Source of the DNA: Membranipora membranacea
Taxonomy: Eukaryota; Bryozoa; Gymnolaemata; Cheilostomatida; Membraniporidae
Direction: 5' to 3'
NCBI GenBank assembly: GCA_914767715.1
Contig: OU612069.1
Span: 17,233,387 to 17,297,386 of the forward strand
Length of the DNA stretch: 64,000 nt
Part shown: positions 12,801-24,923 of the stretch, piece by piece
Layout: each line of letters begins with the position of its first letter
Numbering within the stretch: position 1 is the stretch's first letter
The notes under the pieces: generated by a model
What the model was told of the DNA's origin: nothing
Database searches by the model: none
Seen by the model: only the letters and a program-made list of their open reading frames with translations
Program-made: the position numbers and the translations under genes

Positions 12801-15800
12801 TCGCTTCATCTGTACAATACAACCTACGATGACTTGAGATAACAGGGGTTGCAGGTAGCCAGTTTTAAAAACTGATTGTAGGCGCCGACAGAAGACAGCT
12901 ACTTCTGTGATTTGCAGTAGCAATTTACATAATTTTCAGATTCAGATTTTATGCTGATTCAATTCAAGTGTAAGATTTAGGGCTTTGATTACATGGCATT
13001 CAATTCAGTCACCAAGTGCTACCCAGGTGGCAGCTGGAGGTTTTTGTAGTGCCGGAACTTTTCAACAACTGTACACAATTTTTGTCATACAATTTTTGCT
13101 CAGCTGCATGTTACTGTTAGTATACAATAAGAATTGAAATCTTCAAACTAACTGGGTTCTAACCAGGTTAAGTCAACATTCTACCTACCCACGAGACTGT
13201 GCTGGAGCATACCCTCACAGAGTAAGGATATATATAATATATTCATATATATCTTTACTATGTGATAACCTGTTATCATAATACTGAAATGTGGCATTTG
13301 AAGTTTATGAGTTTCACCTCCAACTGCTACTTTACTAAGGTGTAAAAGACTTGTACTCTTTTACTCTTACATTCTAATATGCTAATTGCTACTAATACAG
13401 TTGTACAGAATGTAATCAATGTCAGTTGCATGGTACTGTACGGATAAAATAAACTCACTGAGTGTGTAGGAGCTTTAATAAGAGACACCCGACACAGCTA
13501 TCATAATTGGCAAGAACACTCAGCGGTAAAAACCGGCAACACCTGTAATTGCTTACTAAGATGTTTCCACTGTTGAATTTTGGAGAACATAGAGAGAATT
13601 TTTACTCATTACTAGAGAAATGACTTGCGATTGCACGGCATCATTGTGAAAAAGTGGCCATAACAACCCCAAAAATTAAATTGGCATAATACTCATAACT
13701 CTAGCAGCATAAAGCTAGCCTTGTTCATGCGGCCAAAAAAAACCAAGACCCGTGGTCACGTGAACAAGGCTAGCACAAAGCTTGTCCAGGGAAGTAATTT
13801 TAGTGTGACAAAATATTGCAGTTGCCTTTTGAATATTTAAAATTAATCTATCTCTCTACTCTCTAGAAAGTATGGGAACATGATAATATGAAACAAAGAA
13901 CTAGTGCATCAGCTTACAAATTAGAGCTATTGATAAAGGCACTAAATTCTATGATTATTGTCAATACCCAAGCCCTAGACCATGAGTTTAACACTATAGA
14001 GTTGACAAGCTGGTACTGAACTGATAGAATTATCTGGCTGAATGTGCAAATATATAATAACAGAGACAGGACACACCTAAATATAGCTGGTAGGAACTAT
14101 CCATGGCAAAACCAGCTAGCCCTATAATTGCGATTTAAGAGGATGTGGTCGTGATTTTGGCCTATCTTAATGGGAGACCATGGGATATTTTTCCGCTGAC
14201 TGCTAGAAAAATTATCTGCAAGTGATCTACACTGTATTACATGAAATTTTCCTTTACAAAAAACATTAAGTTCTCTAAAACTCAATTTTCATGCCCAATG
14301 ATAATAGTCTTAATGATGTAAACACTAGCCATGCACAATCAGATTCCATTATGTCATGGATTTACACAATTAGTTTTCTAAAATTTTTACAACTCCTTCA
14401 GCTAAGTTCAATGACCAAACCCTACTGTGACTTAATGCTAGAATTCAATAGCTAAGCTATTCAACTCACTCACAAAGAACACTCAGTGGCAAAAACCGGC
14501 AACATCTGTAGTTGCTAACTAAGATGTATTCGTGAGTGGATTTGGAGAACATTGAGCTATTTTTACCTCACTACTAGAGCAATGACTTGCAATTGCAAGG
14601 TATCATTATGAAAAAGGGGATACAACTGCACCAAAACTTAAGTTTGCGTGCCCAATTATAATACTCATAACTCTAGCAGCATAAAGCTGGTCCAGGCAAG
14701 AATCTTTAGTGTGACAAAATATTGCAGTTGCCTTTCGAAGTTTTAAAATTAACCTATCTCTCTACTCTCTAGAAAGTATGGGAACATGAGAATATGAAAC
14801 AAAGAACTAGTGCATCAGCTTACAAATTAGAGCTATTGATAAAGACCCTCAATTCTATGCTTAATTGTCAATACCCAATTCCTAAACCATGAGTTAAACA
14901 CTATAGAGTTGACAGTGCAGTGCTCAAAGCCAGGTCTTTTTCTTAAATATTTACAACTCCTTCAGCTAAGTCAAATGACCAAACCCTACTGCTTGAATTC
15001 GATAGCTAAGCAATTCAATTCTGATGGGTGTTTCTGAGACAACAAAATATGGTTTTGAAATTTCATTCACTATGGTCCCATGCCTCGAAATTGTGGTTTA
15101 ATTCGATTTTGAACGATGAATGCTAACAATTTCCATGATGGAAAAACCTGAAAAACAACTGCCGCTGCTGGGACTGAACCAGGATCTCCCTCGTCAGCAC
15201 CCTTTGAAGTCATTTTGTGCAAGCGCTCGCTGACCGTTCAGCCACACCTAATTGGATTTAGTTAGATTCAAAAAAGTCATTCGTCACAATCGGAATATGA
15301 CTTTAATGGCAATTACTCCCGAAATTGCAACATGGGACCATTGTGATTATGATATCGCTCTTTGAAAATTGTATGTAATATGTCACTGTTAATAAATATG
15401 TAACTTGGATCATAACTCACCAGCTGATCCGGAATACCTCTGTATCCCTTGTGATGTGTCTCACGTAGATGAGTCATCAACCGTCGCACACTAAGATCCC
15501 TGAACTGAAGATGACAATATGAGCATTTCAGTGGACTCGCACTTTGGTTTTCGGTGACAGAAGCTAAAAAAATGATATGGCTGAACTTGAAAAGAGCATG
15601 TAAAATTGTCTGCTTAATCAGTAGATCCTTGAAGATATAGGAATAATGGGTAATTAGGGCATTTCACACATAGTTTTAATAGGTGGTCAAATGGAAGGAC
15701 CTACATCAGTACTCATTCAAATCTGCAAAACTAAATGAACAACCTGCACAATTTACTGTGCTCTTCCACAATTGGAAGAAAATGGTCAGTCTTTTAACTT

Positions 15801-16132
15801 AATGGTTGCTCTTTTCATATTTCACTATGCACTGAAAAACTAGATATTATCCATGGAATTAATATATGTTCGTTATTTTTAAGCCTATAGTTTCATCACA
15901 TTCTTTGAATCTCAGACAAAATTCTCAACTATTGGATCTGCATCTGAGACGATCTCCGAAGGTGAAGAGGTAATAGATTTATAGCCAAAACATTGCTGTA
16001 TTAGATTATATTATCAACATCCATTGGGGTAGGGAAGGGTAGGGTAGGGAATAGGCCTACATTTGCAAGCAAAATGGAAATGTGTGCAGGCAGGCATAGC
16101 AAACGGGTTCAGAACAACTTACCTGACTCCAT
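6828..16132 (-). CDS. C2H2 zinc-finger / DDE-type transposase-like protein (Tnp2/CACTA-like), about 812 aa
   Basis: Exons in transcription order: 16132-16123, 15563-15421, 12046-11941, 11712-11614, 11391-11283, 10934-10804, 10126-9853, 9590-8859, 8452-8188, 7944-7797, 7249-6828. Phases agree throughout and give one open frame. Exons 2 and 3 each encode a C2H2 finger (CSYC...HLRETHH; CGNC...HVTSKH). A linker follows, then the core: NDDIEVGNPLG, HLPGDNL, CRFC and LMHDIFEG. These supply candidate acidic residues (D, D, D/E) and a CxxC as in Tnp2-type transposases. Later exons hold conserved blocks PKHHFMTHYG and WCIRFEAKHK, known from uncharacterised multicopy invertebrate and fish proteins. The one weak junction is exon 6 to 7, where only a GC donor (AAAG|GCTGGT at 10804/10803) keeps frame. 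Introns hold SINEs and a tandem duplication. The frame is intact, so the gene may be functional or domesticated; the transposase assignment is inferred. Confidence 0.8.
12278..12400 (-). repeat. tRNA-like SINE remnant
   Basis: The minus strand carries a B-box-like GGGTTTGAATCAC preceded by a tRNA-like stretch (GGCACCAGGCGATTAGTGC). The flanks cannot fold into a tRNA, so this is a SINE head rather than a tRNA gene. It lies in the long second intron of the DDE gene. Confidence 0.4.
13505..15030. repeat. Tandem duplication of a ~0.5-0.96-kb unit in an intron
   Basis: 13505-14010 and 14470-14925 are homologous along their length (shared blocks such as AAAACCGGCAACA, CATAACTCTAGCAGCATAAA, GTGACAAAATATTGCAGTTG). 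The segment after each (14375-14465 and 14940-15030) is also homologous, so the unit is about 0.96 kb with a shorter second copy. It lies in the intron between DDE-gene exons 15421 and 12046. The copies have diverged visibly, so the duplication is not recent. Confidence 0.75.
13717..13776. mobile_element. 60-bp palindromic insertion with an empty-site paralogue
   Basis: Copy 1 of the tandem duplication contains 60 extra bp absent from copy 2 (empty site at about 14681-14692, ...CATAAAGCTGGTCC). The insert begins AGCCTTGTTCA and ends with its inverse TGAACAAGGCT plus AGCAC. It is bracketed by AAAGCT at 13711-13716 and 13777-13782, a likely 6-bp target duplication. Confidence 0.65.
15160..15255 (-). 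repeat. tRNA-like SINE head
   Basis: On the minus strand, an A-box-like TGGCTGAACGG is followed about 60 bp later by a B-box-like GGTTCAGTCCC. The arms between do not form a canonical anticodon stem, so I call it a tRNA-derived SINE or tRNA-like fragment, not a functional tRNA. Confidence 0.45.
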
Positions 16133-16406
16133 TGTTTATTGCAACAGAATATCCTTTCTTTAACTTCAATTATCTTCAGAGATGCTATCAGTTGTTCACA
16201 CCATGAACAGCAAACAGTGGCAGAGAATAGTCTTCAAAGAAAAGTAATAACAATTTTAGAGCAAAATATATTTTGCTTAGAACTTATGTGATAGAGCCTT
16301 TACAATAGAGATTAAGGTGAAGAAATAATAGCATACAAAATTGGTTACTGTTTATAGTTTAAGTCATTGCTAGAAGTGTAATCATTACATCACCCGCATT
16401 GCAACG
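16133..16406. promoter_or_regulatory. Shared divergent promoter region
   Basis: Only 274 bp separate the start codon of the minus-strand DDE gene (16132) from that of the plus-strand partner (16407), so both must be driven from here or from sequence overlapping their 5' UTRs. No clear TATA box was assigned. The close head-to-head start sites suggest co-expression. Confidence 0.6.
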
Positions 16407-19400
16407 ATGAGCATAACAGGAGCCATGTCAACATTACTAGAGGAGGATTTTGAATTTGATGAACACATACTTCATCAATTTGGGCAGAATGTTGTCAGCA
16501 TAGCTCAAGGTAAGAACAATGACTGTGCATTTTCGGTATTTAATTCATCAGGTTTTGGAATGAAGTTCATTGGTTCTGGAATTAGAAAGATTTATCCTAA
16601 CTTAAAAAGCCTACTGGTTTAAAACTTGTTTATAAGTAGTTGATGAGAAAAATTTCCACAGCAAGAGTGAATGATTGCTGTACTAGGCATACAATGTTAG
16701 TTTCAGACTGTTTTCACCTAAGTAGCCACCGACCATTATATTCTACCCCCAGCACAGAAGTGACATTGTGATGCGACCCTCAGCAGAAATGTCATGGATA
16801 AGTATAGTGGATAAGATAAGCTAATCATGTTCCTGTTAATTGTAGAGCACAAAATAAACTCAGTTGAAGTATTCCGAAAGCTGGATTATCAAGATCTAAA
16901 CATGTTTACTTCTGACTATTCAGTATTAGTAGAGCTGCGGAGCTACTACAAGTCACTACAGGTATGGGTTAATTTTTTTTTCATAATAAGGCCTACTTGC
17001 CAATCTAACCATTGATCTAACCAAGGAGTAACAACTTGAGTAAAGAATAACTTCCGACTGATGTTTGTTGGAAATATATATACATATATTATACCTCTAT
17101 AAATTAATAGGTCACAGGTCTACTCCAAAATCCCAGGTTTTGTAGTAGACCTGTGGAATAGATGTCATTTTTTCATGGTGGGTGTTTAATTCATTTGCCA
17201 GTGCAACAAACAGCTACAGTTCAAGCAAGTTCATGCCATGAATCAATGTTAAATAAGGCGCAACTGTTCACATTTCTTTCATCTGTTTGAATGCTCCAAG
17301 TAAAATAATCATACTAGTTCATCTTACTCACCTTCTTTAATTTATTATCAGTGCAACTCATTAGGTTCCTCGTCTGTAACTGTAGTATTGTCTGAAATTA
17401 TTGCTCACTAAACACTACTCTGATTAGTTCAATAGTTGATACATCCTGCTAATTGGTTCCTTAGAACAAAAAGCTCTCACAATTGGTCATGACTCTCTTT
17501 TAAAAAAAGGCACCAAAATGATTTAAGTGGTAGTTTCACTTTCCATACAAACTGAAACTACCTTGAACATAACTATTTGGGATTTCCATGTGTGGATAGT
17601 CAATGACAACGGGGATTTTCCTGACAACCAGTGCTATTTGTCAAGCAGTTAGGTACACCAATGAACTAAACTTAGTTCATTGGGTACAACCCTTTGATTA
17701 TGGCTTGTCATGCAGGCTACTATGTTAACAGCTTGAACTTCACAGTGTGGAATTGACATGCACAGTTGCCTGTACTGTAATAGTAGCCTACCGTACAGAC
17801 ATTTTCTTGGCTCATTTCTTTCCATAAGTATAAGGTGAAACTTTTCTTGAATTAACATGCTGGAGAAGCTTATCCATAGGCACCTGAGTTACAAGCATGT
17901 ATACATTGCCAATGTCTATGATCATAGAAAGTGGCAAAGTATACATGCTTGTAACTCCATATGGCTATGAGCCTATCCAACAAGTTTGTCAACTCACAAT
18001 CACCAGTAGATCAATGATGTGAATGATTGGAAATGTGGCCATGACTGAACAAGCAGGCACTTTTAAGCTGTTACACTCTTTGTTGATGTGAAGCTCTAAC
18101 CATCTAAATCCTCCTTTAACAGACTTCCACTGTCTTACAAAAAAGAACTAGCTCACCGACTTTGACACCGAGTGGTCCTCAATCAAAACGACTGAGCACT
18201 TCAACCCCAATGGTGAGTGAATGTCCCATTATGATGAGTAAAACATCTGTATGGCTGGAAAACTGTTCTGACTTTAAATTGATTGTAAACGAAACACAAG
18301 GAGTCAATCAGCCATCAAAATTTGCCTGTTTTGTGAAGACTTAACATAATCTCTAGCATTTGATCAACTTAGTGGATGACATCAATTACTGTTGGTCCAA
18401 AAGTTTGTTGACTCCCCAAGCCTGATTTGACCAAGCGTTATATACACTTTTGTCATCGGTCTCTGCCACTACAGTAACTGATACACAATGACAGAAGATG
18501 ATACATATCTGTCAATAAAAATTCTTCTGTTTTCTGGAAACCCTATTCATGCTGACTTGATGGATGTTGTTGGGTTCGTTTTAGATGCCACATCTTATGA
18601 AAGACGATGAGAGTGATGATGATAATGGTTTGCAGGTATGTAACTTGTGCTATTTTCATGTTATTGATCAATGGTTGATTTTGATTAATAACTGTATGAC
18701 AGAAGTGCACCACATACACCTGAAGTAATTTTGCCGAGGTTCATGTCGTCCATATTTTATAGCCACGGAAAAACAATTCCACAAAAAGCTGTGCTATTTC
18801 GGAATTTGAAGCTGGTTTGTGAAAATATTGCAATCTGACTCAAGTGACATATATTTTGCACCATAATAAACCCCTTGATATATTTGATTGATCAAACATG
18901 CTTCTGATGAACTAGAGATTGTTAGATCACAACTCAGAGCAGGGGGAGGCTATTTGATGACATGAACAACATGGAATATTTTTGTCACAAAATATTCATT
19001 CGTACAAAGTGAATTACAATCTCATATCAGGTGCATCAAATGTTCTCACAGTTATTAGCTCATTAGCCTTGGCGATTTCGGAAATTATTTATGACTGGGT
19101 GAATAGCAGTCGTAAAATTCATAGAGCTAATCGACCTCATTTATATAGTTACAATAGTCAATGATCAATTTAAACAGTTTGCCTTTGGTGGCACACACAC
19201 CGATATAAATTTTTTATGCCACATGTGGCGAGTGGCAGTGTCCAGAACATTTTCCAGGGTCTTTACTTTAACAGTTTTCAAAGAGACAGTGCTCAGGTCA
19301 GGCTAATACCATTGGAGTTTATGATATTTTGAGTTTTAAATTGTCCATGAAGTGTCTCCAGTCTAGCAATCAGGATGGTCGAGCAAGGCTTGCAACTAAA

Positions 19401-22400
19401 AAAATACTGTGTCATCAATATGTTAGTACACAAATTATTTTGTTTGGATGTAGGTGACAAATGAAAGTATTCTCAACAGACCCAACATGAAATCAGAATC
19501 TAACACTTCAGCAGACTCAAACTCACTACTGACACATTACAGAGCATCATGGAGCATGGAGTCAGAAAGCAAAGTAAAAGTTACCAACCTTCCAACAACA
19601 ACGGTGAGATAAAAGTCTTGAATCCACCCAACATTTGTTTACTTATGTCATGTATTCAAATTTTGGAAAAACTGTCTAGTTTACAATGTATTGGTGGTTA
19701 TCCATTATTACTGCTGAGTTCCTGCGCTACAAGCAACACCCCCTTGTCCATCAAATCACAATTATGGTTTTATGCAAGCAGGGAGGGTGTAAGAAGCATT
19801 ACAATGAATATCTGTATAAAGTTGTTTCCCCCTTGACATTAAGGGGATAACTCTGAACAGTTTGATTCTTGCCGAGATAAACGTATTGTCAAGCATAGAC
19901 ACTCCAGACAAAATAAACCTCTCATTATATATCAATGTAATATTTTCTGAAAGACCTTCAATGCAAGTGGTATTTCTTACAGTGCTCATCGAACGAAAGT
20001 CATAATACTGAGGCAGCTCATACTTCTAAGGTGCCCAAGACATCCCTGATTTGTCAGACTCCTCCCAGTACACCAAAGGAACCTAAAAAACCTGACTCTT
20101 TCCTGCTCTCACAGTTTGTAAGTAGTATTTTGTTCTGTTTTCGTTGAGAAAAAAACAATAACTTATGAAGATAGTCACAGGTGTTGCTAATTCCATTTTT
20201 CTTATGCTCGCTCATTATCATATTGTTTAAGCTGTGGTGTGAGTGAATAAATATATATTCGATATTGACTGTCAGTGCAGGGTTCCAACCTGTGCACTGC
20301 CTGTGTAGCTGTTGTTACTCTAGTATACAAGCAATCATATTGTGCCTATGCATAAAGGATTTTTACTGAACTTATCATTTCAAATTTCGTAGATTGTGCA
20401 ATAGAAACTGCATGAGATAAAGTTATTGTTAAGAAATCACATTTTTGGTATCATTCTCGAATTCTCAGTCTAATTTAGAAAACCCATTTTCGCTTAAAGT
20501 TGATATGTGAAGGCACTAGAAAGTTACTACTATAATGATAGTATATACAAAATAGTACCCTTTTAGTACCTTCCATCTCAACTTTTGAATTGAAATCAGT
20601 GGAATCTTTGCCACTTCCTGTTGATAAACCTTTCTAAATTAGGCTAAGAACTCTAGAGTGTCACTAAAAACCTGATTCCTTCATTATACCACTGAGATTT
20701 GATTCGCCAATTCTTTATTTTCATTTTTGGTCTTCTCAAGTTTCATGGGGATTTTGTTACAGTGTTCCAGTCTCCGATTAGACTTCAAAAGCATTCTCGA
20801 TCCCGTCATTGTTAACTTGGAGCTGCAAAAGCTGAGGGATATCGCCAAATCGGAAGAGATGCCGAGCTGGGAGAAGCGTCACGTTCTCAACCAATCAGCA
20901 GCTTATGTGGAGAACCAAGTGTATAACAGATTCGGCACATAGTGAGTGGATATTATAACAAAAGGAAATATGTGGTTCTCAAGTAATGCCTTCCACCGCT
21001 AAAACCTGCACAAGTACCACTTAGTTTCATGAGTAAATTTTTAGGTAGACAGTAGACAATCAGAAAGTTCTGTTGTAATTTGAATTTATTGGAAACCACG
21101 AAAAGTGCAAAACAAATCGTAGAGCAAGCGACCAATATCTATTACCTTATTATCAACATGAAATATATATGTATATATATCTTTATATTTTATGTATATT
21201 ATACCAGTTAATCAGAATTGTTTTTGGATAGAATCAAGCTCAATGTGGTCTAGTGCAATTGGTTAGCAAGCTTATTATCCACTGTCAGGAGATTAATTGC
21301 AGTAGTTAGTAAGGGACCTATTGGGTGAGCAATCTAACAAGTGGATTGTCCCAACTTTCAGCACCTTGGGTGTTTCTACTACCTTGTGTTTTGAGATTCT
21401 CAATCACTTTCAAACTTACAAGCATAACTCCTACTTCATTTCTTACAGTTTGATCGACAAAATGGTGAAGTCTGTGCTTGCCCGGAAATTAGTTGAATTC
21501 TTCCCATGTCTGAGTGACAAACATCCATCAAGGTCTGGCCATGTAAGTTGAGTTAAGATGATAAGTTATGTTCAGTGACAAATGTAAACAATGCACTATC
21601 ACGACAACTGATAGGAGTTGTCTATAAGAAGTCAGAGGGGAGAAAACTACTGCTGTGCAATTTTAATTTTACTTTTGTCACTATTGACATATATGTAAAC
21701 AGAATGATTTAATTGCCTCCCTGTATATTATTATGCAGCCAAATATGCATTTCTTTATCACAGTTTAATTGGTTCTCCTAACCTGAATGGTTATTCATTT
21801 AGTTTCTCTTCTGATTTATTTTGACACGGCATTTTATTTCTTTGTAGGAAAGTCTCTTCAGGGAATTTCCTCGTCAGGATGGGGTGCTGCACTTCCTGTT
21901 TAAAAACAGGAAGCACAGGAAGAGGCTACCTGCATCACCAAAAACCAGAGGAAATAACCCTGTAGCAATTGATGAGAATGTGATGGATGTGGACGACTAC
22001 AGGATTGCAAGTAAGTCCGATGTTTTGCAAGGAAGCACATTCTATAGTGTGAATATACCATCACACTTATCTTTTAACCTTAGCCATGTTCAAACAAATT
22101 GTTTAACTTAGTTTACGGTGGTATAGGAAATGTGCACACAATCAGCCTGCAATTGATCGAATCGAATTTGTGACTGGGGAAATCAAAGAGTAAGGACCGA
22201 TGTTTGTATTTTGTCTTAAGACTCAAATGCATCGTATGCAATAAAATCAGAACGATTAAATCTTTGCTCCATCATTGGCTGATTGTGTGCACATTTCTGT
22301 CCACCATAGTAATCGTAGTTTATGTGGCAATGCCAATCTATTTTCTACCTTGATATTCAACAGTTGAGGAGATGCAAGCCAGCCCCGAATATAGTACAGC

Positions 22401-24512
22401 TGAGGAAAAACAGATGGAAAGCACATTTAATGAGCGCAGACGATGGGTCACCACAGAACCTAACATCACGGTGACAGATGTTTTCGAAAAGTTTCCTCTC
22501 TTCATGCGGAATCCGATAGAGGTAAACATGTTATATCGAGAATTCTTACCAGAATATACTCAGTTCAGCATAAAATAGCGCAGCTTTTGCTGCGAATATT
22601 ACAGGATTTGAGTACTCCCGTGGCCATATATGTGATTATCAAATCATGCTACTTAGTTAAAATCTAATAAGGCTTCTGTCTATCTTGTGTCTCAACCTGA
22701 ATAGTTTTTTTCTATGTGATGCAAGGGATGCTTCTAGCTGTTGTTCGTTTCTTCATGAGTTTCATCAATGTTTGATTGATTTTGATTTTGTTGTTTGGTG
22801 ATACCTGTTGGAGACAATTAGTACCCTCCGTAGAATGTTAGCACACTTAAGTTCATCCACTTACATCACTCTGAATAACATCATCCATTATCAATATGTT
22901 AAATCTCCGATATGATATACCCCAATAATGATGTGTTCAAAATGTATACTCTCCTAAAGCAATACTAGAGTTGTCTTCTCCCATAACATGAGGGGCCAAC
23001 TCCCAATTGAATATGAAGAAAAAAAAAACATCCAAATGATCAGTTGCCAAGTAACCTCAAAGCTTCAAATCCCTAGTCAGTTGATGACAGCCAAATGTCA
23101 ATATGATACCACTTGATATGCAGCCACTATTTCTCAATAGTTTTCCAGTGATTAAACTGAGTTAGTTATGTTATGACTTGTGACTAGACTTCCTTTTAAT
23201 TCTAGATACATAAAGAATTTGGGCGCATTCTCCCCACCGTCGACTTCGAGGAGTTTACAGGATTCGTGGAAAAGTGGCTTGAAAGAGTTGAAACTGCAGG
23301 TAAGCCAATGTTTTCCTTAAAGTGAAAACTTAGTGTACTCAATCTAGTTGCAGCCTACCAATAAATCGAATCAAAGTGTTTAGGACGACTGCTGCTCAAT
23401 CGTCTATGAATGTTGAGATGCGATAGCCATATTAGTATTAAACCTTGACATGATACTTTACCAAGCACAACATTTGAGTACAACGTGGGATATGTAGTGA
23501 TATCAATTTGTGTACTAGAAATGTATTTGCAGTCCGCAGTTCAGATCTTTGATGATAACCGGTTCAATTTCAATCTGTGATTACGAGTTCAAGAATTGCA
23601 GTAGACTTAGCAGCTTGTCATGAACAATCTGATGATTTTTTGCACTATAACTGAAAAATGCAGTGATCAATACCACCAAATTTATCACAACAAGCAGCTG
23701 AACCTATTGTAGTTTTCTCATTCTTAATTGGATCAAGATTGATTGAGTTACAAAAAATATGAATTGCTGGCTGCAAATCAATGATAACACCATTGCCACC
23801 AGACATTTCAATGCCGTATCTCACCCACACAGTTATATATCTCGCTGTCTCAATGCCATCCCTCCATAGTACCTGTTTCTAGAAAAATTGTGGCATCCCC
23901 TGAGGCATTGTAGTTGCTCCCATCAACCACATCTATCTATAAGTTATATTCATTTGGCTGGTAAATTCCCCGCATCAGGGTAGAGCAGATAGACATTTAC
24001 AATTTGTGGTATCTCTTCCCCCCAGCCGGTTAGCTTCTAATTGACAATATTAAACATAGCTGAAAATAGCATTTCAGTGCAAGATTTATACACACATTTT
24101 AACAATTGTCAAAATTATTGTGAGATTATCTTTTGCAATCTTCTATCTTTTAGAGAATCTCATAACGATGGTGAAGTTTCTGAGCCAGAAGGCAAAGCCG
24201 GAGACAGAGTTGATCTTGGAGGCTGACCCTGTCAGCAGTGCGCTGTGCACTAAAGTGCCAGTGCTCACATACTTCAGCCGGAAGGTCTCTGTTGTGGTGC
24301 CTGGAGGCTCAGTCCTCAAGGCAAGGACCATGGCCGAGGCAGTCCGGCTGTTGTTTATGCTGTTCTGGGTATGTAACATCGAATACCCAGACAGCATAAA
24401 ATCTTTTTATGGAGTACTTGACAAATTTTGTCGGATCATTTATAAAAAAAGAATAAATCTGGGCCAACGTGCGAGAGATGCGGCGTGCCGTGTAATGAGA
24501 GAATCCATCTAA
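16407..24512 (+). CDS. Uncharacterised 546-aa protein, divergent partner of the DDE gene
   Basis: Eleven exons: 16407-16509, 16846-16961, 18123-18212, 19454-19603, 19983-20117, 20763-20941, 21449-21542, 21848-22010, 22364-22521, 23206-23299, 24154-24512. All have good GT-AG sites, and phases close to one uninterrupted frame of 1641 nt. Exon 2 (INSVEVFRKLDYQDL...) is vaguely SAM-like. Exons 3-5 are Ser/Thr/Pro-rich and low complexity. Exons 6-8 are basic and helical (MVKSVLARKLVEFFPCL, LFREFPRQDG). Exon 9 has NERRRW and VFEKFP. The last exon holds a hydrophobic block (VPVLTYFSRKVSVVVPGG; LLFMLFWVCNIEYP) and a basic tail. I recall similar unnamed proteins in invertebrates and fish but know no function. 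Given its position, a DNA-binding or accessory partner of the transposase-like protein is plausible, as TnpA is to TnpD in En/Spm; this is inference. Confidence 0.78.
17886..17957. mobile_element. Foldback/MITE in intron
   Basis: A 25-bp arm at 17886-17910 (GAGTTACAAGCATGTATAC...) has its near-perfect inverse at 17933-17957, with a 22-bp loop. It lies in the intron before exon 3 of the plus-strand partner gene. A separate perfect palindrome (CCAATGAACTAA / TTAGTTCATTGG) lies nearby at about 17657-17682. Confidence 0.55.
22111..22317. mobile_element. ~207-bp foldback/MITE in intron
   Basis: The left arm at 22111-22147 contains AAATGTGCACACAATCAGCC and the right arm at 22274-22317 contains its inverse. 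It is intronic, between exons 8 and 9 of the plus-strand partner gene, and non-coding. Confidence 0.6.
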
Positions 24513-24743
24513 TTAAAAATCTAGCATTTTAAATATTTTTTATAATCCACTTTTAAATTTTTTAATCCGAATTTTCTCACATAATACACAAATTTTATTC
24601 CCAAAATGGCTGCTAACCAGCAGTTGTATTTTTTACTCAGGCATTGTTTTTATACATTTTATAGCCCTAAAATACCTTCTTTTGTTACGAAATCTCTTAT
24701 TTTTACTTCTTTCATTTCATATTCATACTCAATTTTGATAAAA

Positions 24744-24749
24744 AATAAA
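24744..24749 (+). terminator. Poly(A) signal AATAAA of the partner gene
   Basis: An exact AATAAA lies 232 bp after the stop codon at 24512, in AT-rich 3' sequence. It is the first exact hexamer noted on this strand after the stop. Confidence 0.45.
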
Positions 24750-24923
24750 GCAAGTGTGAACTACAAATAATTTATCGTATAATATTTTGCACTACATGGA
24801 AGCAGAAAAGTAAACAGACAAATCGAGGTCTCAATCATCTCCTACTTGACTCGAACACATCATATAGAAAGTTACTCTGAAACCTCCAGCCTAACAAATT
24901 ACACTCAAGAGTGGTTTGGTAGT

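Noticed and set aside
15160-15255. Functional tRNA gene
   Set aside because: A and B boxes are present, but the stems do not pair as a cloverleaf; the same objection applies at 12278-12400 and 54960-55040.
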